Shown: one piece after another, positions 26,967-36,397 of the stretch
How positions within the stretch are numbered: position 1 is the stretch's first letter
Layout of the letters: each line of letters opens with the position of its first letter
Origin: JASSUD01 sp031963445
GTDB lineage: Bacteria > Pseudomonadota > Gammaproteobacteria > Burkholderiales > Burkholderiaceae
NCBI GenBank assembly: GCA_031963445.1
Contig: JASSUH010000001.1
Coordinates: forward strand, 2,418,001-2,482,000
Direction of reading: 5' to 3'
DNA: 64,000 bases
Position numbers and translations under genes: made by a program
The notes under the pieces: model-generated
Seen by the model: only the letters and a program-made list of their open reading frames with translations
Told to the model about the DNA's origin: nothing
Database searches by the model: none

Positions 26967-29042
26967 ATTTACAACGAGCTTACTCGCATCTCTCACAGCA
27001 TTCGGGTGCTTATGCGCTTGGATGACTTGATAGCGGGTATACCAATCAGTTAATGCTAGCAAAGCACGTGCACGCTTACCTTGCTCAGATAAAAGCGGTG
27101 CTGGCTGCACTTCAGAGGTTAGCGTTGTATACGTCTTATCCCATTTAAAAGCAGAGGGATAAGAACCAACAAAAGGCAGCAATGCTCCTTCTCGGCTAAA
27201 CATAAGGCGATTATTTATCACTGCAAACTGCTGTTGGGGTGGCTGCTTAGTAAATAAATTGTTACCTAAACCAGGATAAACAGCATCTGATAACGCAAGG
27301 TTATACAGCGTCGGGAAAAGATCCCGGTGCCCAGCAAAGCGATCTGTATCAGGCGCAAACGCAGGTCGATACGCTTGCGGCAGATAAAAGTAAGCTGGCA
27401 CGCTATATAAATCTTTACTCTCAGTCGGTATGTTGTATTTCAGAAAAGCGCGATTATGGTCACCGCTTGCCACCAGTAGCGTTTTATTTTTCAAACCTGA
27501 TTGATCAATTTGATCCAGGAATAAGCCAAGTTGATGGTTCGCATATTGATAAGTCCAGGCCATATTTTCTGAAGTTTGCCCTTTGCTCGAAAAACGAGGG
27601 CGTAGGCTAGCTAAATCTAGCGGCAAACGCTGATAGTGAGGCGGCACCTGATTAGGTGCGTGATTCGTCGCAGTTAACAAAAACAGAAATATTTTCTCTC
27701 CTTTTTTCTCTGCTTCTTGCAAGAGATCAAAGGCGAAATGGAACAGATATTCATCCTGCACCTTCCATACAGTCTCTTTCTGCGAGGCTTCAGGGTAGCG
27801 CGCGCGGATATGGCTTGCATCATAGAATTCATCAAAATACTGATGCTGCATAGCCCGACCGATCTGCCGCCACTTGCTATCACCACCATAGATCATTACG
27901 GTGCGATAACCTTGCTCTTTAAATGGCTTGAGTGCGGCGGCTGGGTAAGCAAAATAACCATTCTCAGCTTGCGTGAGGGGTGATAGCGGAGTATTGACCA
28001 GCAATGCCTCCAGCGCAGGATGCGTACCTAATTGGGCCGAGAAAAAATTCTCGAAAAGCGGCCCGCGCTTTAAGTACTTACCCAATGCGCCCATAAAATC
28101 ATTTTTTGCATGGCTTAGTTTAAGCGGATGGGCTCCCCATGACTCCATCAATGCAAAAACCACATGCGGAGGATGCTGTGCAAGCCATGCATTAGAAGGG
28201 GTGCGGCGATAGATAAAAGCCTCTAAATCAGCTGCACTGCCTGAGCGTGCACCCAGCGTATGGGCTAACTCATCTAACGAAGAAAAACCGTAAGTATTTA
28301 ATTGCGCAGTTGGATCATTGCCAACCTTAATTTGTACACGCCGATCCTTCACTGCCCCCCATAATCCATGCCAAGCATTCCACACTAAATCGTTAATAAA
28401 AGGATTGGGTAAGACCGTGACTCCATCCCTATACAAAGGAAAAACATACCACTGACCACGCGCAAAAAACGCCAGCAAGAGTAAAGTGACTACCGTCAAA
28501 CCTACACGCCTAGCCGATAAAGTAGGCGTTTGCTGCGATTGTGGGAGACGCGCCCAACGATAAGTCAGCAACGTCTGCATAGCCGTTACTGCAAGCACCA
28601 TGAGCAAAGCGAGCAATACGGGATATTTATCCGCAATTAAAGCCACAACAGCCCGCGTATCATCCTCGTAAAAACCAAATATCAACGGGCTAAACCGAGC
28701 TTTATAAAAGTCGTAATAAAAATATTGACACGTCGCTGCAAAATTAACTAAAAAAAATAAAAAGGCTATAGCCCCCAACTGCACGCCAGCAGATGCGCGC
28801 CGCAACCATGGCAACAATAAGATTAAATGGATAGGAACAAAAAGAAGCAGCAGCACCCAAGCCAGCATTTTGAAATCAAAACGTGCGCCCAACCAGAAAG
28901 CGCGCAGCAAATCATCCTGCTGTTGAGAAAAAAGGACTGGATCACCGTAATGCAATAACTGCAACAAACGGAAACCAAAAAAACTGAGCGTACCCAATAT
29001 CAATACTGCCCACACAACTCGGGAAAAGCGTAAGGCGTGCAT
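26964..29042 (-). CDS. LTA synthase family protein (sulfatase-fold phosphoglycerol transferase)
   Basis: Inner-membrane enzyme with a periplasmic sulfatase-type domain; relatives transfer phosphoglycerol or phosphoethanolamine from phospholipids to glycans or lipids. The 692 residues begin with about five membrane helices (to about 205), then the alkaline-phosphatase fold. Motifs seen are VVFALMESWGAHP, the likely Thr nucleophile in AQLGTHPAL, MIYGGDSKW, LLTATNHAP and the metal site ASGDHNRAF. Its substrate in a Gram-negative cell is not established; periplasmic glucan or lipopolysaccharide decoration is possible. dgkA lies downstream and could recycle the diacylglycerol. Confidence 0.88.
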   Translation of the reverse strand: MHALRFSRVVWAVLILGTLSFFGFRLLQLLHYGDPVLFSQQQDDLLRAFWLGARFDFKMLAWVLLLLFVPIHLILLLPWLRRASAGVQLGAIAFLFFLVNFAATCQYFYYDFYKARFSPLIFGFYEDDTRAVVALIADKYPVLLALLMVLAVTAMQTLLTYRWARLPQSQQTPTLSARRVGLTVVTLLLLAFFARGQWYVFPLYRDGVTVLPNPFINDLVWNAWHGLWGAVKDRRVQIKVGNDPTAQLNTYGFSSLDELAHTLGARSGSAADLEAFIYRRTPSNAWLAQHPPHVVFALMESWGAHPLKLSHAKNDFMGALGKYLKRGPLFENFFSAQLGTHPALEALLVNTPLSPLTQAENGYFAYPAAALKPFKEQGYRTVMIYGGDSKWRQIGRAMQHQYFDEFYDASHIRARYPEASQKETVWKVQDEYLFHFAFDLLQEAEKKGEKIFLFLLTATNHAPNQVPPHYQRLPLDLASLRPRFSSKGQTSENMAWTYQYANHQLGLFLDQIDQSGLKNKTLLVASGDHNRAFLKYNIPTESKDLYSVPAYFYLPQAYRPAFAPDTDRFAGHRDLFPTLYNLALSDAVYPGLGNNLFTKQPPQQQFAVINNRLMFSREGALLPFVGSYPSAFKWDKTYTTLTSEVQPAPLLSEQGKRARALLALTDWYTRYQVIQAHKHPNAVRDASKLVVN

Positions 29043-29350
29043 AAGAGAAAAGTTTAGCTAATCGTTTTTATTGACAAAATTAGTGCATTCAGTCGTCACT
29101 AATCATTAAAGAAAGTCCGCATTTGATATACGAATCATAAAATGAAATTCAGATAGTTCTCGGCATTATATAAGATGTATTAGCTAAGACTTGATCGTAC
29201 AAAGTAATGCCCTGCCAAGGGGTGCGGTTACCCGATTTGGTAGAGGTGAGTTCTTTATTAAGCCCAATCATTGGGCGTTAATAGATAGATATCTAGCTGG
29301 CTGTATAGCATCGCGATTACTATATCTAAAACTAGGGGTTACAATTCTTT
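29043..29350. other. Intergenic region
   Basis: 308 bases between two minus-strand genes. A short inverted repeat GCCCA/TGGGC at 29262-29276 follows the coiled-coil gene on its strand, but there is no T-run, so it is only a weak terminator candidate. No gene is seen. Confidence 0.35.
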
Positions 29351-30118
29351 TTAAGCAGTGCAAGCAATCTCTGGCATGGCTACCAAAGGCACTGCTATCG
29401 CATACAACCCTTTTTGCGTGACTACAGGTTGGCAAATTGGCGTGTCTGTATTGTTATTTTTATCATATAAATTACTGACTTCTATGATAGATGCAACGAA
29501 GTGATTAAATTCTTCAAACGATTCTTCCACACCATTTAATATTTTTTGCATTGGGTCGGTTAGCGTATGCTCTTGATTTTTATCTTTTAAATAAGCTTTC
29601 TCTAATTCTATGCAGTCATGAAGCTCCGCCATGACTCGTTGCATTTCTTCTAGGATTAACCACCCTTGTTTACACAATAAATCTGAATCCTGCAGCGTAG
29701 ATATTGGAAGCTCCTCTTCCGCTTCTAACACTGCCATTTCTGCTTGATAGGCTGCTCTGCTTTCTTCATTGACCTGTGACAATCTTTTTCCTTCGATTTT
29801 GGAGGCTTCGATGTCAGCATTCGCTTGATCTATTTGGGCACTTATCTTATCTATCAGCGCAAATTCTTTATCGACCTCAGCTTTAATTCTCGCCAATTCT
29901 GTTGCCGCAGACCGAGGGGTTGTAGACTGCGCTTCATTTAAATTGAAAAAGTGCCCAAACAAAGTTTTAAGCTCGAGGAACAGGGTAGGAATTTTTTCGA
30001 GGGTGCTATGCCGTTTTGCAACAATGTTCTCGCTTACTTCAGATTGAACACATTGCCACGCTACAGCCGATGAAACTTGAGTAGTAGATCTGGCAGGGGA
30101 AAGAGAGGCAATAGGCAT
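29351..30118 (-). CDS. Orphan coiled-coil protein
   Basis: Not recognised. 255 residues with a Ser/Thr-rich start (MPIASLSPARSTTQVSSAV), coiled coil at about 95-150 (IKAEVDKEFALIDKISAQ and following), an acidic helical middle, and a mildly hydrophobic C-terminus (YAIAVPLVAMPEIACTA). No signal peptide. It lies alone between the LTA-synthase-like gene and the isc operon, and resembles the other orphans here (12.4, 36.6, 49.4 kb) only in style. A palindrome of the GGACTTAT/ATAAGCCC type touches its start codon. Confidence 0.6.
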   Translation of the reverse strand: MPIASLSPARSTTQVSSAVAWQCVQSEVSENIVAKRHSTLEKIPTLFLELKTLFGHFFNLNEAQSTTPRSAATELARIKAEVDKEFALIDKISAQIDQANADIEASKIEGKRLSQVNEESRAAYQAEMAVLEAEEELPISTLQDSDLLCKQGWLILEEMQRVMAELHDCIELEKAYLKDKNQEHTLTDPMQKILNGVEESFEEFNHFVASIIEVSNLYDKNNNTDTPICQPVVTQKGLYAIAVPLVAMPEIACTA

Positions 30119-30168
30119 AGGACTTATCTCCGCTTTTATTTATTTTAGGAGCGGTTGCATAAGCCCTA
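30118..30168. repeat. Family C palindrome, copy 2
   Basis: TAGGACTTAT (30118-30127) pairs, with one mismatch, with ATAAGCCCTA (30159-30168). The same arms occur upstream of ppsA at 47921-47971. Family-B-like sequence (GGAATGCCTTTGCTGCCAGT) follows at 30174-30195. Confidence 0.55.
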
Positions 30169-30372
30169 TAACAAGGAATGCCTTTGCTGCCAGTACAAAA
30201 GCACAGCGAGAAGGCCTTCTTTAATTATCTTGCCACTATGTGGGTTATGCAGAGGCTCTTTTATTCGCAGAGAAAGTTATCACAGATAGCCTCTCTTTTT
30301 GGCCGAGAAAAGTCTTAAAAATCAATTGCTTATCTTTAAGAGAACTCTTATATAAGAGGCAGCAACAGCCAT

Positions 30373-30567
30373 TTAAGAGGCTTCGTCAATCCATGCAGAT
30401 TGAATGGCTTCAAGGATTTTTTCGCTCGATCGATTGGCTTCATCATCAAAACCAGGAAGTGCCATCACCCAGCGATGCAAATCGGTAAAGCGAATTGTTT
30501 TAGGGTCAACTTCGGGGTGAGCTTCGGTCAGCGCAAGCGCTATTTGTTGAATATCGATCCATTTCAT
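30373..30567 (-). CDS. iscX: Fe-S cluster assembly protein IscX
   Basis: 64-residue acidic protein that binds IscS and iron and tunes cluster assembly. It matches the family throughout: MKWIDIQQIALAL, the conserved IRFTDLHRWVMALPGFDD, and an acidic C-terminus. Last gene of the isc operon, starting 8 bases after the fdx stop. Confidence 0.95.
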   Translation of the reverse strand: MKWIDIQQIALALTEAHPEVDPKTIRFTDLHRWVMALPGFDDEANRSSEKILEAIQSAWIDEAS

Positions 30568-30575
30568 ACAAAACC

Positions 30576-30917
30576 TCAGTGATTTTCTTTAGCGTGATTG
30601 ATCGAATAGCGAGGAATTTCAATCACTAAATCAGTCTGTGCGGGGATTAGCGCTTGGCACGATAAGCGTGAGGTAGGCTCAAGCCCCCACGCCATATCAA
30701 GCAGGTCTTCCTCCATCTCGCCAGCTTCTGCTAACGCAGCAAAACCCTCTCTGATAATGACGTGGCAAGTGGTACAAGCGCATGATTTTTCACATGCGTG
30801 CTCGACTTCAATATTATTTTCAAGCAACGTGTCGCAAATGCTTTTGCCTGGCTCAGCATCTAGCACAGCGCCAGCAGGACATAATTCATGATGAGGCTTT
30901 ACGGTAAGACGCGGCAT
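30576..30917 (-). CDS. fdx: ISC-type [2Fe-2S] ferredoxin
   Basis: Electron donor for cluster assembly on IscU. 113 residues with the four cluster cysteines C42, C48, C51 and C87 in the adrenodoxin-type pattern C-x5-C-x2-C...C. The extra cysteine at 46 is typical of ISC ferredoxins. Located between hscA and iscX as usual. Confidence 0.96.
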   Translation of the reverse strand: MPRLTVKPHHELCPAGAVLDAEPGKSICDTLLENNIEVEHACEKSCACTTCHVIIREGFAALAEAGEMEEDLLDMAWGLEPTSRLSCQALIPAQTDLVIEIPRYSINHAKENH

Positions 30918-30972
30918 TGCCTGTTCTCTATGTGGTTAATTTAGTTATTTCAGTCTTTGATTTAGAATCTGT

Positions 30973-32841
30973 CTAAACCTTAATGTCATCCAGTTTTCGA
31001 CCTGCAAGCGCTTGTTTAATACCTTTATTAATGCGCCGCCCAGCAAAATCTTCTGTGACTGTTAAAAGATGTTTTAGCGCTGCTTGCAAAGGTTGGCGTT
31101 CAGCACGCTCTTTTGCCTGCCGTAGCGTTTGCACTGCCAGCTCAATGGTTGTGCGTTCTGTTTCACTCAATAAATCAGCATCCGCTGCAAGCGCTGATTC
31201 TGTGGCAACGAGGAGTTGCTCAGCTTCGATCTGCTGCTCGCGTAACGCGCGCATTTGCATATCGACTTCAGCGGACTGAAGGCTATCTTGCAGCATCTGG
31301 GCAACTTGCTCATCACTTAAACCATATGAAGGTTTGACAGTGATCGAAGCTTCTACGCCAGAGTAAGTTTCGCGTGCTGAGACCGACAATAATCCGTCTG
31401 CATCGACTTGATAGGTGACACGAATTCGAGCGGCACCTGCAGCCATCGGTGGAATACCACGCAATTCAAAGCGCGCAAGCGAGCGGCAGTCGGCTGCCAA
31501 TTCGCGCTCGCCTTGCACTACATGAACTGACAACCCCGTTTGCCCATCTTTAAAAGTGGTGAATTCTTGCGCGCGTGCAATCGGTATCGTCGAATGGCGT
31601 GGGACAATTTTTTCAACTAGCCCACCCATCATCTCGATCCCAAGCGACAACGGGAGTACATCTAATAACAGCCAATCGTCTTCACTGCGTCGATTGCCAG
31701 CGAGTAAATCAGCTTGGCTGGCCGCGCCTAACGCGACGACTTGATCAGGGTCTATTCCTGCTAATGGGGGTTGACCAAAGCAAGCTTCAACAGCACGTCG
31801 CACAACTGGCATACGTGTAGCACCGCCCACCAGCGCGACTCCTTGCACCTGCTCAGGCGTCAGGCCAGCATCGCGCAGGGCTTTACGGGTAAGTGATAAG
31901 GTGCGTTGCACCAGAGCTTGGGTGATGTCAGCAAACTCTTGCTCAGTGAGGGTCAGTTTGATCGGTGTGCCATTCGTTAACGTCACATCCAGCATCACCT
32001 GTTCTACTTCAGATAGTGCTTCTTTAGCTTGACGCACTCGCTCAAGTAATAAGCGCACATCCTCGGCAGCTAAAGTAGCGATGCCGAGTTGTTGCAGCAC
32101 ATGCTGCAACAACAGTTGGTCAAAATCGTCGCCGCCAAGCGCAGCATCACCACCTGTCGCCACGACCTCAAATATGCCACGCGTCAGATTTAAAATAGAT
32201 AAATCAAAAGTGCCGCCGCCCAAGTCATAGACGGCATAGTATCCTTCGGCACCGCTTTCCAACCCATACGCAAGCGCTGCAGCAGTCGGTTCGTTAAGCA
32301 AACGCAAAACATTAATGCCAGCCACGCGGGCGGCATCTTTCGTTGCTTGGCGCTGCGCTTCATCAAAATAAGCAGGGACAGTGATCACTGCGCCAACTAA
32401 TTCTTCACCCAGCGTGTCTTCTGCCCGTTGCCGCAAAGTGGCAAGAATGTCAGCAGAAACTTCGACAGGACTTTTGGGGCCAGCGATGGTTTTAATTTGC
32501 ACCATGCCAGAGGTAGCGATGAAATCGAGTGGAGTATGGAGGGTGGTGCCAATATCGCTTGCACCACACCCCATCAAACGCTTCACCGAAACAATCGTGT
32601 TCTTCGGATCTAACGCTGCTTGGCGCTGCGCCAAATGCCCTATCTGCCGCTCACCATTTGGTAAATAGCGTACAACTGACGGAAGTAAAACCCTACCCTC
32701 AGTATCAGGTAACGCCTCGGGCACGCCATCTCGTACAACGGCTACCAATGAATGCGTGGTGCCTAGATCAATACCTACCGCAAGCCGACGTTGATGCGGC
32801 AACGGCGCCATGCCAGGTTCGGAAATTTGCAGTAAAGCCAT
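30973..32841 (-). CDS. hscA: Fe-S protein assembly chaperone HscA
   Basis: Hsp70-class ATPase dedicated to IscU cluster transfer, with HscB as co-chaperone. 622 residues. The ATPase domain has GIDLGTTHSLVAV (24-36), YDLGGGTFDLSIL, and ALVGGATRMP. The substrate-binding domain starts around 395 (DVLPLSLGIEMMGG). Downstream of hscB in the same operon. Confidence 0.97.
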   Translation of the reverse strand: MALLQISEPGMAPLPHQRRLAVGIDLGTTHSLVAVVRDGVPEALPDTEGRVLLPSVVRYLPNGERQIGHLAQRQAALDPKNTIVSVKRLMGCGASDIGTTLHTPLDFIATSGMVQIKTIAGPKSPVEVSADILATLRQRAEDTLGEELVGAVITVPAYFDEAQRQATKDAARVAGINVLRLLNEPTAAALAYGLESGAEGYYAVYDLGGGTFDLSILNLTRGIFEVVATGGDAALGGDDFDQLLLQHVLQQLGIATLAAEDVRLLLERVRQAKEALSEVEQVMLDVTLTNGTPIKLTLTEQEFADITQALVQRTLSLTRKALRDAGLTPEQVQGVALVGGATRMPVVRRAVEACFGQPPLAGIDPDQVVALGAASQADLLAGNRRSEDDWLLLDVLPLSLGIEMMGGLVEKIVPRHSTIPIARAQEFTTFKDGQTGLSVHVVQGERELAADCRSLARFELRGIPPMAAGAARIRVTYQVDADGLLSVSARETYSGVEASITVKPSYGLSDEQVAQMLQDSLQSAEVDMQMRALREQQIEAEQLLVATESALAADADLLSETERTTIELAVQTLRQAKERAERQPLQAALKHLLTVTEDFAGRRINKGIKQALAGRKLDDIKV

Positions 32842-32861
32842 GAGTGATTGAATTGAATTTT

Positions 32862-32884
32862 AGAAAGATCCTAAACAAGTTCTA
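32862..32884. repeat. Family A tip fragment between hscB and hscA
   Basis: TTTAGAAAGATCCTAAACAA then GTTCTA is a bare element tip. Its end supplies the TAG stop codon of hscB at 32882-32884. Confidence 0.6.
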
Positions 32885-33427
32885 AGCTTGCTCAAGCTCA
32901 TCAAATTGAGTGTTAATTTCTTGGAGTATGCGTTCAATAAACATTAATTGCCGCACAGCATCTGCCGCCGCTTGCCGCATTGGCTCATCTGCTAAAGCCT
33001 CGAGCAAATCAGCGAGGGCTTGAAAACGGCTACGCTTTTCCTCAGTTAACAGGTTCAAAAGAGTGTGCAGAGCTGCACTATTTTTTTCAGCACAAGCTTC
33101 TTCGATTTGCTCACGCCACGCCAATTGCTGCATTAAGAAATTGGCATCAAGCGCAGTGTTATCTTCAGCCTGGACATCAACGCTCTGTAAATGCAATAAA
33201 TAAATCGCTCGCTTGAGGGGGTTTTTCAGTACTTGATAAGCTTCGTTAGCTTGTGCTGCCCATTGCGTAGCAAGGCGCTTTTGCGCAGTGCCTGCCGTAG
33301 CAAAACGATCTGGATGAACTTGCTTTTGCACCGCACGATAAGCTTGTTCCAGCGCGCGCATATCAAGCGCAAAACGCACTGGCAGGTCAAAAAGCTCAAA
33401 ATGGGTTTGAGGGCGCGCTTCAGACAC
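32882..33427 (-). CDS. hscB: Fe-S cluster co-chaperone HscB (J-domain protein)
   Basis: J-domain co-chaperone that delivers IscU to HscA. The J-domain (HFELFDLPVRFALD ... HPDRFATAGT) carries the HPD motif, and the C-terminal helical IscU-binding domain follows (FLMQQLAWREQIEEA). A frame extends to ATGs at 33463 and 33454, which would overlap the iscA end by over 30 bases. The GTG at 33427 best matches family length (about 181 residues) and gives an 8-base overlap with iscA. Start choice is moderately sure; identity is firm. Confidence 0.93.
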   Translation of the reverse strand: MSEARPQTHFELFDLPVRFALDMRALEQAYRAVQKQVHPDRFATAGTAQKRLATQWAAQANEAYQVLKNPLKRAIYLLHLQSVDVQAEDNTALDANFLMQQLAWREQIEEACAEKNSAALHTLLNLLTEEKRSRFQALADLLEALADEPMRQAAADAVRQLMFIERILQEINTQFDELEQA

Positions 33428-33743
33428 GGAAAGATTCACCACAGCCACATTCATCTTTGGCATTTGGGTTATTGAACTTAAAGCCTTCGTTCACTCCTTC
33501 GCGCACGTAGTCAAGTTCGGTGCCAGATAGGTAAGGCAAGCTCTTCTGGTTCACAACTACTTTTATACCGTGACTTTCAAATACCTCATCACCTGTCGTA
33601 AGCTCATCAATATATTCAAGCTTATAAGCAAGTTGCGCACAGCCAGAAGTGCGCACGCCCAAACGCAAGCCTAACCCTTTACCGCGCTGATCTAACTGCT
33701 TACGTACCCTCGCAGCGGCTTTTTCTGTGAGTAAAACTGTCAT
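33420..33743 (-). CDS. iscA: Iron-sulfur cluster assembly protein IscA
   Basis: A-type carrier for [4Fe-4S] delivery. 107 residues with the three conserved cysteines C35 (TSGCAQ), C99 and C101 (CGCGESF). It lies between iscU and hscB; a 155-base family A element separates it from iscU. Confidence 0.96.
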   Translation of the reverse strand: MTVLLTEKAAARVRKQLDQRGKGLGLRLGVRTSGCAQLAYKLEYIDELTTGDEVFESHGIKVVVNQKSLPYLSGTELDYVREGVNEGFKFNNPNAKDECGCGESFRV

Positions 33744-33795
33744 ATCTCTTCAGAACCTTGATAGCTGTTCTGCCTTCTTTTTCAAATTAGATCAA

Positions 33796-33950
33796 TTAGA
33801 ACCTGTTCATAATCTCCGGACATTACCCTTAAGGCCGTCATGTTGGGGTTCCTTCGTCACCCCAACCTACACTTTGGCCTTTCTCGTAGGTTGGGGTGAC
33901 GAAGGAACCCCAACACAACCCACTTTTGAAAGATTATGAACAGGTTCTTA
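33796..33950. repeat. Family A palindromic element A7, type copy
   Basis: Best-preserved short copy. An 18-base identical tip (AGAACCTGTTCATAATCT) in inverted orientation at each end is flanked by TTA/TTA, and the core spans 33842-33914. The arms between tip and core differ: CGGACATTACCC type on the left, TTCAAAAGTGGGTTGT type on the right. The right flank TTA is the stop codon of iscU read on the minus strand. Confidence 0.9.
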
Positions 33951-34364
33951 GGCTGCCGGGCTAGCTTCGACCTCGCGCTGCGCGGTTTCACCATAGCGTT
34001 TTTTATAATCAGCAATCGCCGCTTTAATCGCGTCCTCGGCCAAGATTGAGCAGTGAATTTTCACTGGTGGCAGCAATAGCTCTGCGGCAATTTCGGTATT
34101 TTTAATTGCCGCCGCTTCTTCTAGCGTCATACCTTTAACTCGCTCTGTTAAAAACGAGCTAGAGGCAATCGCCGAACCGCAGCCATAAGTTTTAGATTTC
34201 ACGTCTTCAATGCGACCGTCTTTGACACGGATTTGCAATTTCATTACATCGCCGCACGCAGGCGCACCGACCATACCGGTGCCTACTCCCTCTTCATCTT
34301 TTGCGAAAGAGCCAACATTACGTGGATTTTCAAAGTGATCGAGTACTTTTTCGCTGTATGCCAT
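33948..34364 (-). CDS. iscU: Iron-sulfur cluster scaffold IscU
   Basis: Scaffold on which new Fe-S clusters are built. 138 residues. Cluster ligands C37, D39, C62 and C105 are present, and the HscA-binding LPPVKIHC motif is at 98-105. The C-terminal tail (REVEASPAA) runs straight into the tip of a family A element, which provides the stop codon. Starts 52 bases after iscS. Confidence 0.97.
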   Translation of the reverse strand: MAYSEKVLDHFENPRNVGSFAKDEEGVGTGMVGAPACGDVMKLQIRVKDGRIEDVKSKTYGCGSAIASSSFLTERVKGMTLEEAAAIKNTEIAAELLLPPVKIHCSILAEDAIKAAIADYKKRYGETAQREVEASPAA

Positions 34365-34416
34365 CTTACTTCTCCTAACTAAACGGCTTTGGTATCACCG
34401 AAGCCGCAGCATTATC

Positions 34417-35646
34417 TTAGTGTGCAGCCCATTGCACTGAATTTAGGTCAATTCCCTCTTGATGCATTTCCCAAAGCGGTGACAAATCACGCAATTTGGT
34501 AATTCTGCGCTCGACTAAATTCACTACATAATCCACTTCTGCCTCAGTGGTAAAACGCCCAAGTGTGAAACGAATCGAGCTATGCGCCAGTTCATCGTTA
34601 CGACCCAGCGCCCGTAATACGTAAGAAGGTTCAAGCGAGGCTGAAGTACAAGCCGAGCCAGACGAAACCGCGACGTCTTTAATCGCCATAATGAGCGATT
34701 CGCCTTCAACAAAATTAAAGCTGATATTCAAATTATGCGGAATACGCGCTTGCAGGTCGCCATTGACATAAACCTCTTCAATTTTGCTTAAGCCAGTCAA
34801 CAACCTGTCACGCAGCATGCGAATACGCTCATTCTCATCAGCCATTTCTTCACGTGCTAAGCGGAACGCTTCACCCATGCCAACGATTTGGTGCGTTGGC
34901 AAGGTACCCGAGCGCATGCCCCGTTCATGGCCTCCACCATGCATTTGCGCTGCTAGGCGCACACGTGGCTTACGTCGCACATAGAGCGCACCGATGCCTT
35001 TTGGACCGTAAACTTTGTGTCCAGAAAAAGCCATTAAATCGACTTTTAGTTTGGCTAAATCAATCTCAACTTTGCCAGGCGCTTGCGCCGCGTCAACATG
35101 AAAAATAATGCCTTTGGCGCGGCAAATTTCGCCGATTTTCTCGATATCTTGAATCACGCCAATCTCATTATTGACGAACATGACGGATACCAAAATCGTA
35201 TCGGGACGAATGGCTTGCTGAAAAGCGTCTAAATCTAGCAGCCCATTTTCAAGTACATCCAAATAAGTCACTGTAAAACCTTGTCGCTCAAGCTCTCGGC
35301 ACGTATCGAGTACAGCCTTATGCTCAGTTTTTACAGTGATGATGTGTTTCCCTTTACCTTGGTAAAAATGTGCGGCACCTTTTAGCGCTAAGTTATCCGA
35401 CTCAGTCGCGCCTGAAGTCCAAACTATTTCTCGTGGATCACAGTTTACGAGTGCTGCAATTTGTGCACGTGCATCTTCAACCGCTTGCTCTGCCTCCCAA
35501 CCATACGAATGGCTGCGTGAAGCTGGGTTGCCAAATTGGTAACGCAGGCTTTCTACCATTTTGTCTACGACCCGTGGGTCAATCGGGGTCGTAGCGCTGT
35601 AATCCATATAGATAGGTAATTGCAGGGCTTCTTGACCATGCTTCAT
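34417..35646 (-). CDS. iscS: Cysteine desulfurase IscS
   Basis: PLP enzyme that takes sulfur from cysteine and passes it to IscU and tRNA-thiolation proteins. 409 residues, with PLP lysine K211 (FSGHKVYGPKG) and the mobile persulfide cysteine C333 in SSGSACTSASLEP. Its ATG overlaps the iscR stop in an ATGA, implying translational coupling. Confidence 0.98.
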   Translation of the reverse strand: MKHGQEALQLPIYMDYSATTPIDPRVVDKMVESLRYQFGNPASRSHSYGWEAEQAVEDARAQIAALVNCDPREIVWTSGATESDNLALKGAAHFYQGKGKHIITVKTEHKAVLDTCRELERQGFTVTYLDVLENGLLDLDAFQQAIRPDTILVSVMFVNNEIGVIQDIEKIGEICRAKGIIFHVDAAQAPGKVEIDLAKLKVDLMAFSGHKVYGPKGIGALYVRRKPRVRLAAQMHGGGHERGMRSGTLPTHQIVGMGEAFRLAREEMADENERIRMLRDRLLTGLSKIEEVYVNGDLQARIPHNLNISFNFVEGESLIMAIKDVAVSSGSACTSASLEPSYVLRALGRNDELAHSSIRFTLGRFTTEAEVDYVVNLVERRITKLRDLSPLWEMHQEGIDLNSVQWAAH

Positions 35647-36209
35647 TGCTTAACTCCAAAAGCGCGTGTGGTTGTATGAAGTGAATTTACCTTCATTGAA
35701 TGAGTTCGCAACAACGGCGCACCGCCCTCCTCTACCTGAAGAGGTATCGTGGCGCGCTGCTCATTTTGTTGCTGTGTGTGGTGGTGTATGCGTAAACGCT
35801 GTTGTTCAACTAGTTCTTTGATCGAGACAGAAGCTAAAAACGCAAGCATTTTTTGCGTGAGCGTTGCCCATAATTGATGCGTCATACAATGACCATCGTG
35901 ATTTTCAACGCCTGTGCAATTTCCTTTGCCGCCACAGCGTGTGGCATCTAAAGGCTCATCCACTGCACTGATAATATCAGCCACGGTAATTAGCTCCGGG
36001 GTGCGTGCCAGTCGATAGCCACCGCCCGGCCCACGTACACTGACGACAACTTGGTGGCGCCGCAGCTTAGCAAATAGCTGCTCAAGATAAGACAACGAAA
36101 TTCGCTGACGTTGACTAATATCTGCAAGCGTCACAGGACCACCCTCGCCTTGCATAGCCAAATCAAGCATGGCTGTCACGGCAAAACGGCCTTTTGTGGT
36201 GAGTCTCAT
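35643..36209 (-). CDS. iscR: Rrf2-family Fe-S regulator IscR
   Basis: [2Fe-2S]-sensing repressor of the isc operon. From the ATG at 36209 it has 188 residues with the winged helix (MRLTTKGRFAVTAMLDLA, SYLEQLFAKLR, VRGPGGGYRLA). Cluster ligands are C92, C98, C108 and H111. In E. coli they are C92, C98, C104 and H107, so the loop between the second and third cysteine is four residues longer here. A frame extends 20 residues further upstream but lacks homology. Two IscR-type sites lie upstream, so autoregulation is likely. Confidence 0.95.
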   Translation of the reverse strand: MRLTTKGRFAVTAMLDLAMQGEGGPVTLADISQRQRISLSYLEQLFAKLRRHQVVVSVRGPGGGYRLARTPELITVADIISAVDEPLDATRCGGKGNCTGVENHDGHCMTHQLWATLTQKMLAFLASVSIKELVEQQRLRIHHHTQQQNEQRATIPLQVEEGGAPLLRTHSMKVNSLHTTTRAFGVKQ

Positions 36210-36349
36210 AGATACAGTGCGATAAACAGGAAGGTGTTTCAAACAAATGGCAAACGGGAGCGGAATCATGCCTCTTCGCTAGCTCTTTTTTATTGCTAGC
36301 GAGGGCGCTCCTTGCTCCCGGTTCATTCAGCATTTTCCTAGAAGATTCT

Positions 36350-36374
36350 ATTCCCGACAAATTTTCTCAAGTAT
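36350..36374 (-). promoter_or_regulatory. Putative IscR type 1 binding site, promoter-proximal
   Basis: 25 bases matching the type 1 IscR consensus ATASYYGACTRWWWYAGTCRRSTAT at 21 positions by my count (half sites ATACTTGA and TGTCGGGAAT). It overlaps the -10 box of the isc promoter. Confidence 0.6.
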
Positions 36375-36397
36375 AAATAGCTGACAGATTTAGTCAA
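36370..36397 (-). promoter_or_regulatory. Promoter of the isc operon
   Basis: -35 TTGACT (36392-36397), 16-base spacer, -10 TATACT (36370-36375), reading towards iscR about 160 bases away. Both boxes lie inside IscR-type sites. Confidence 0.7.
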
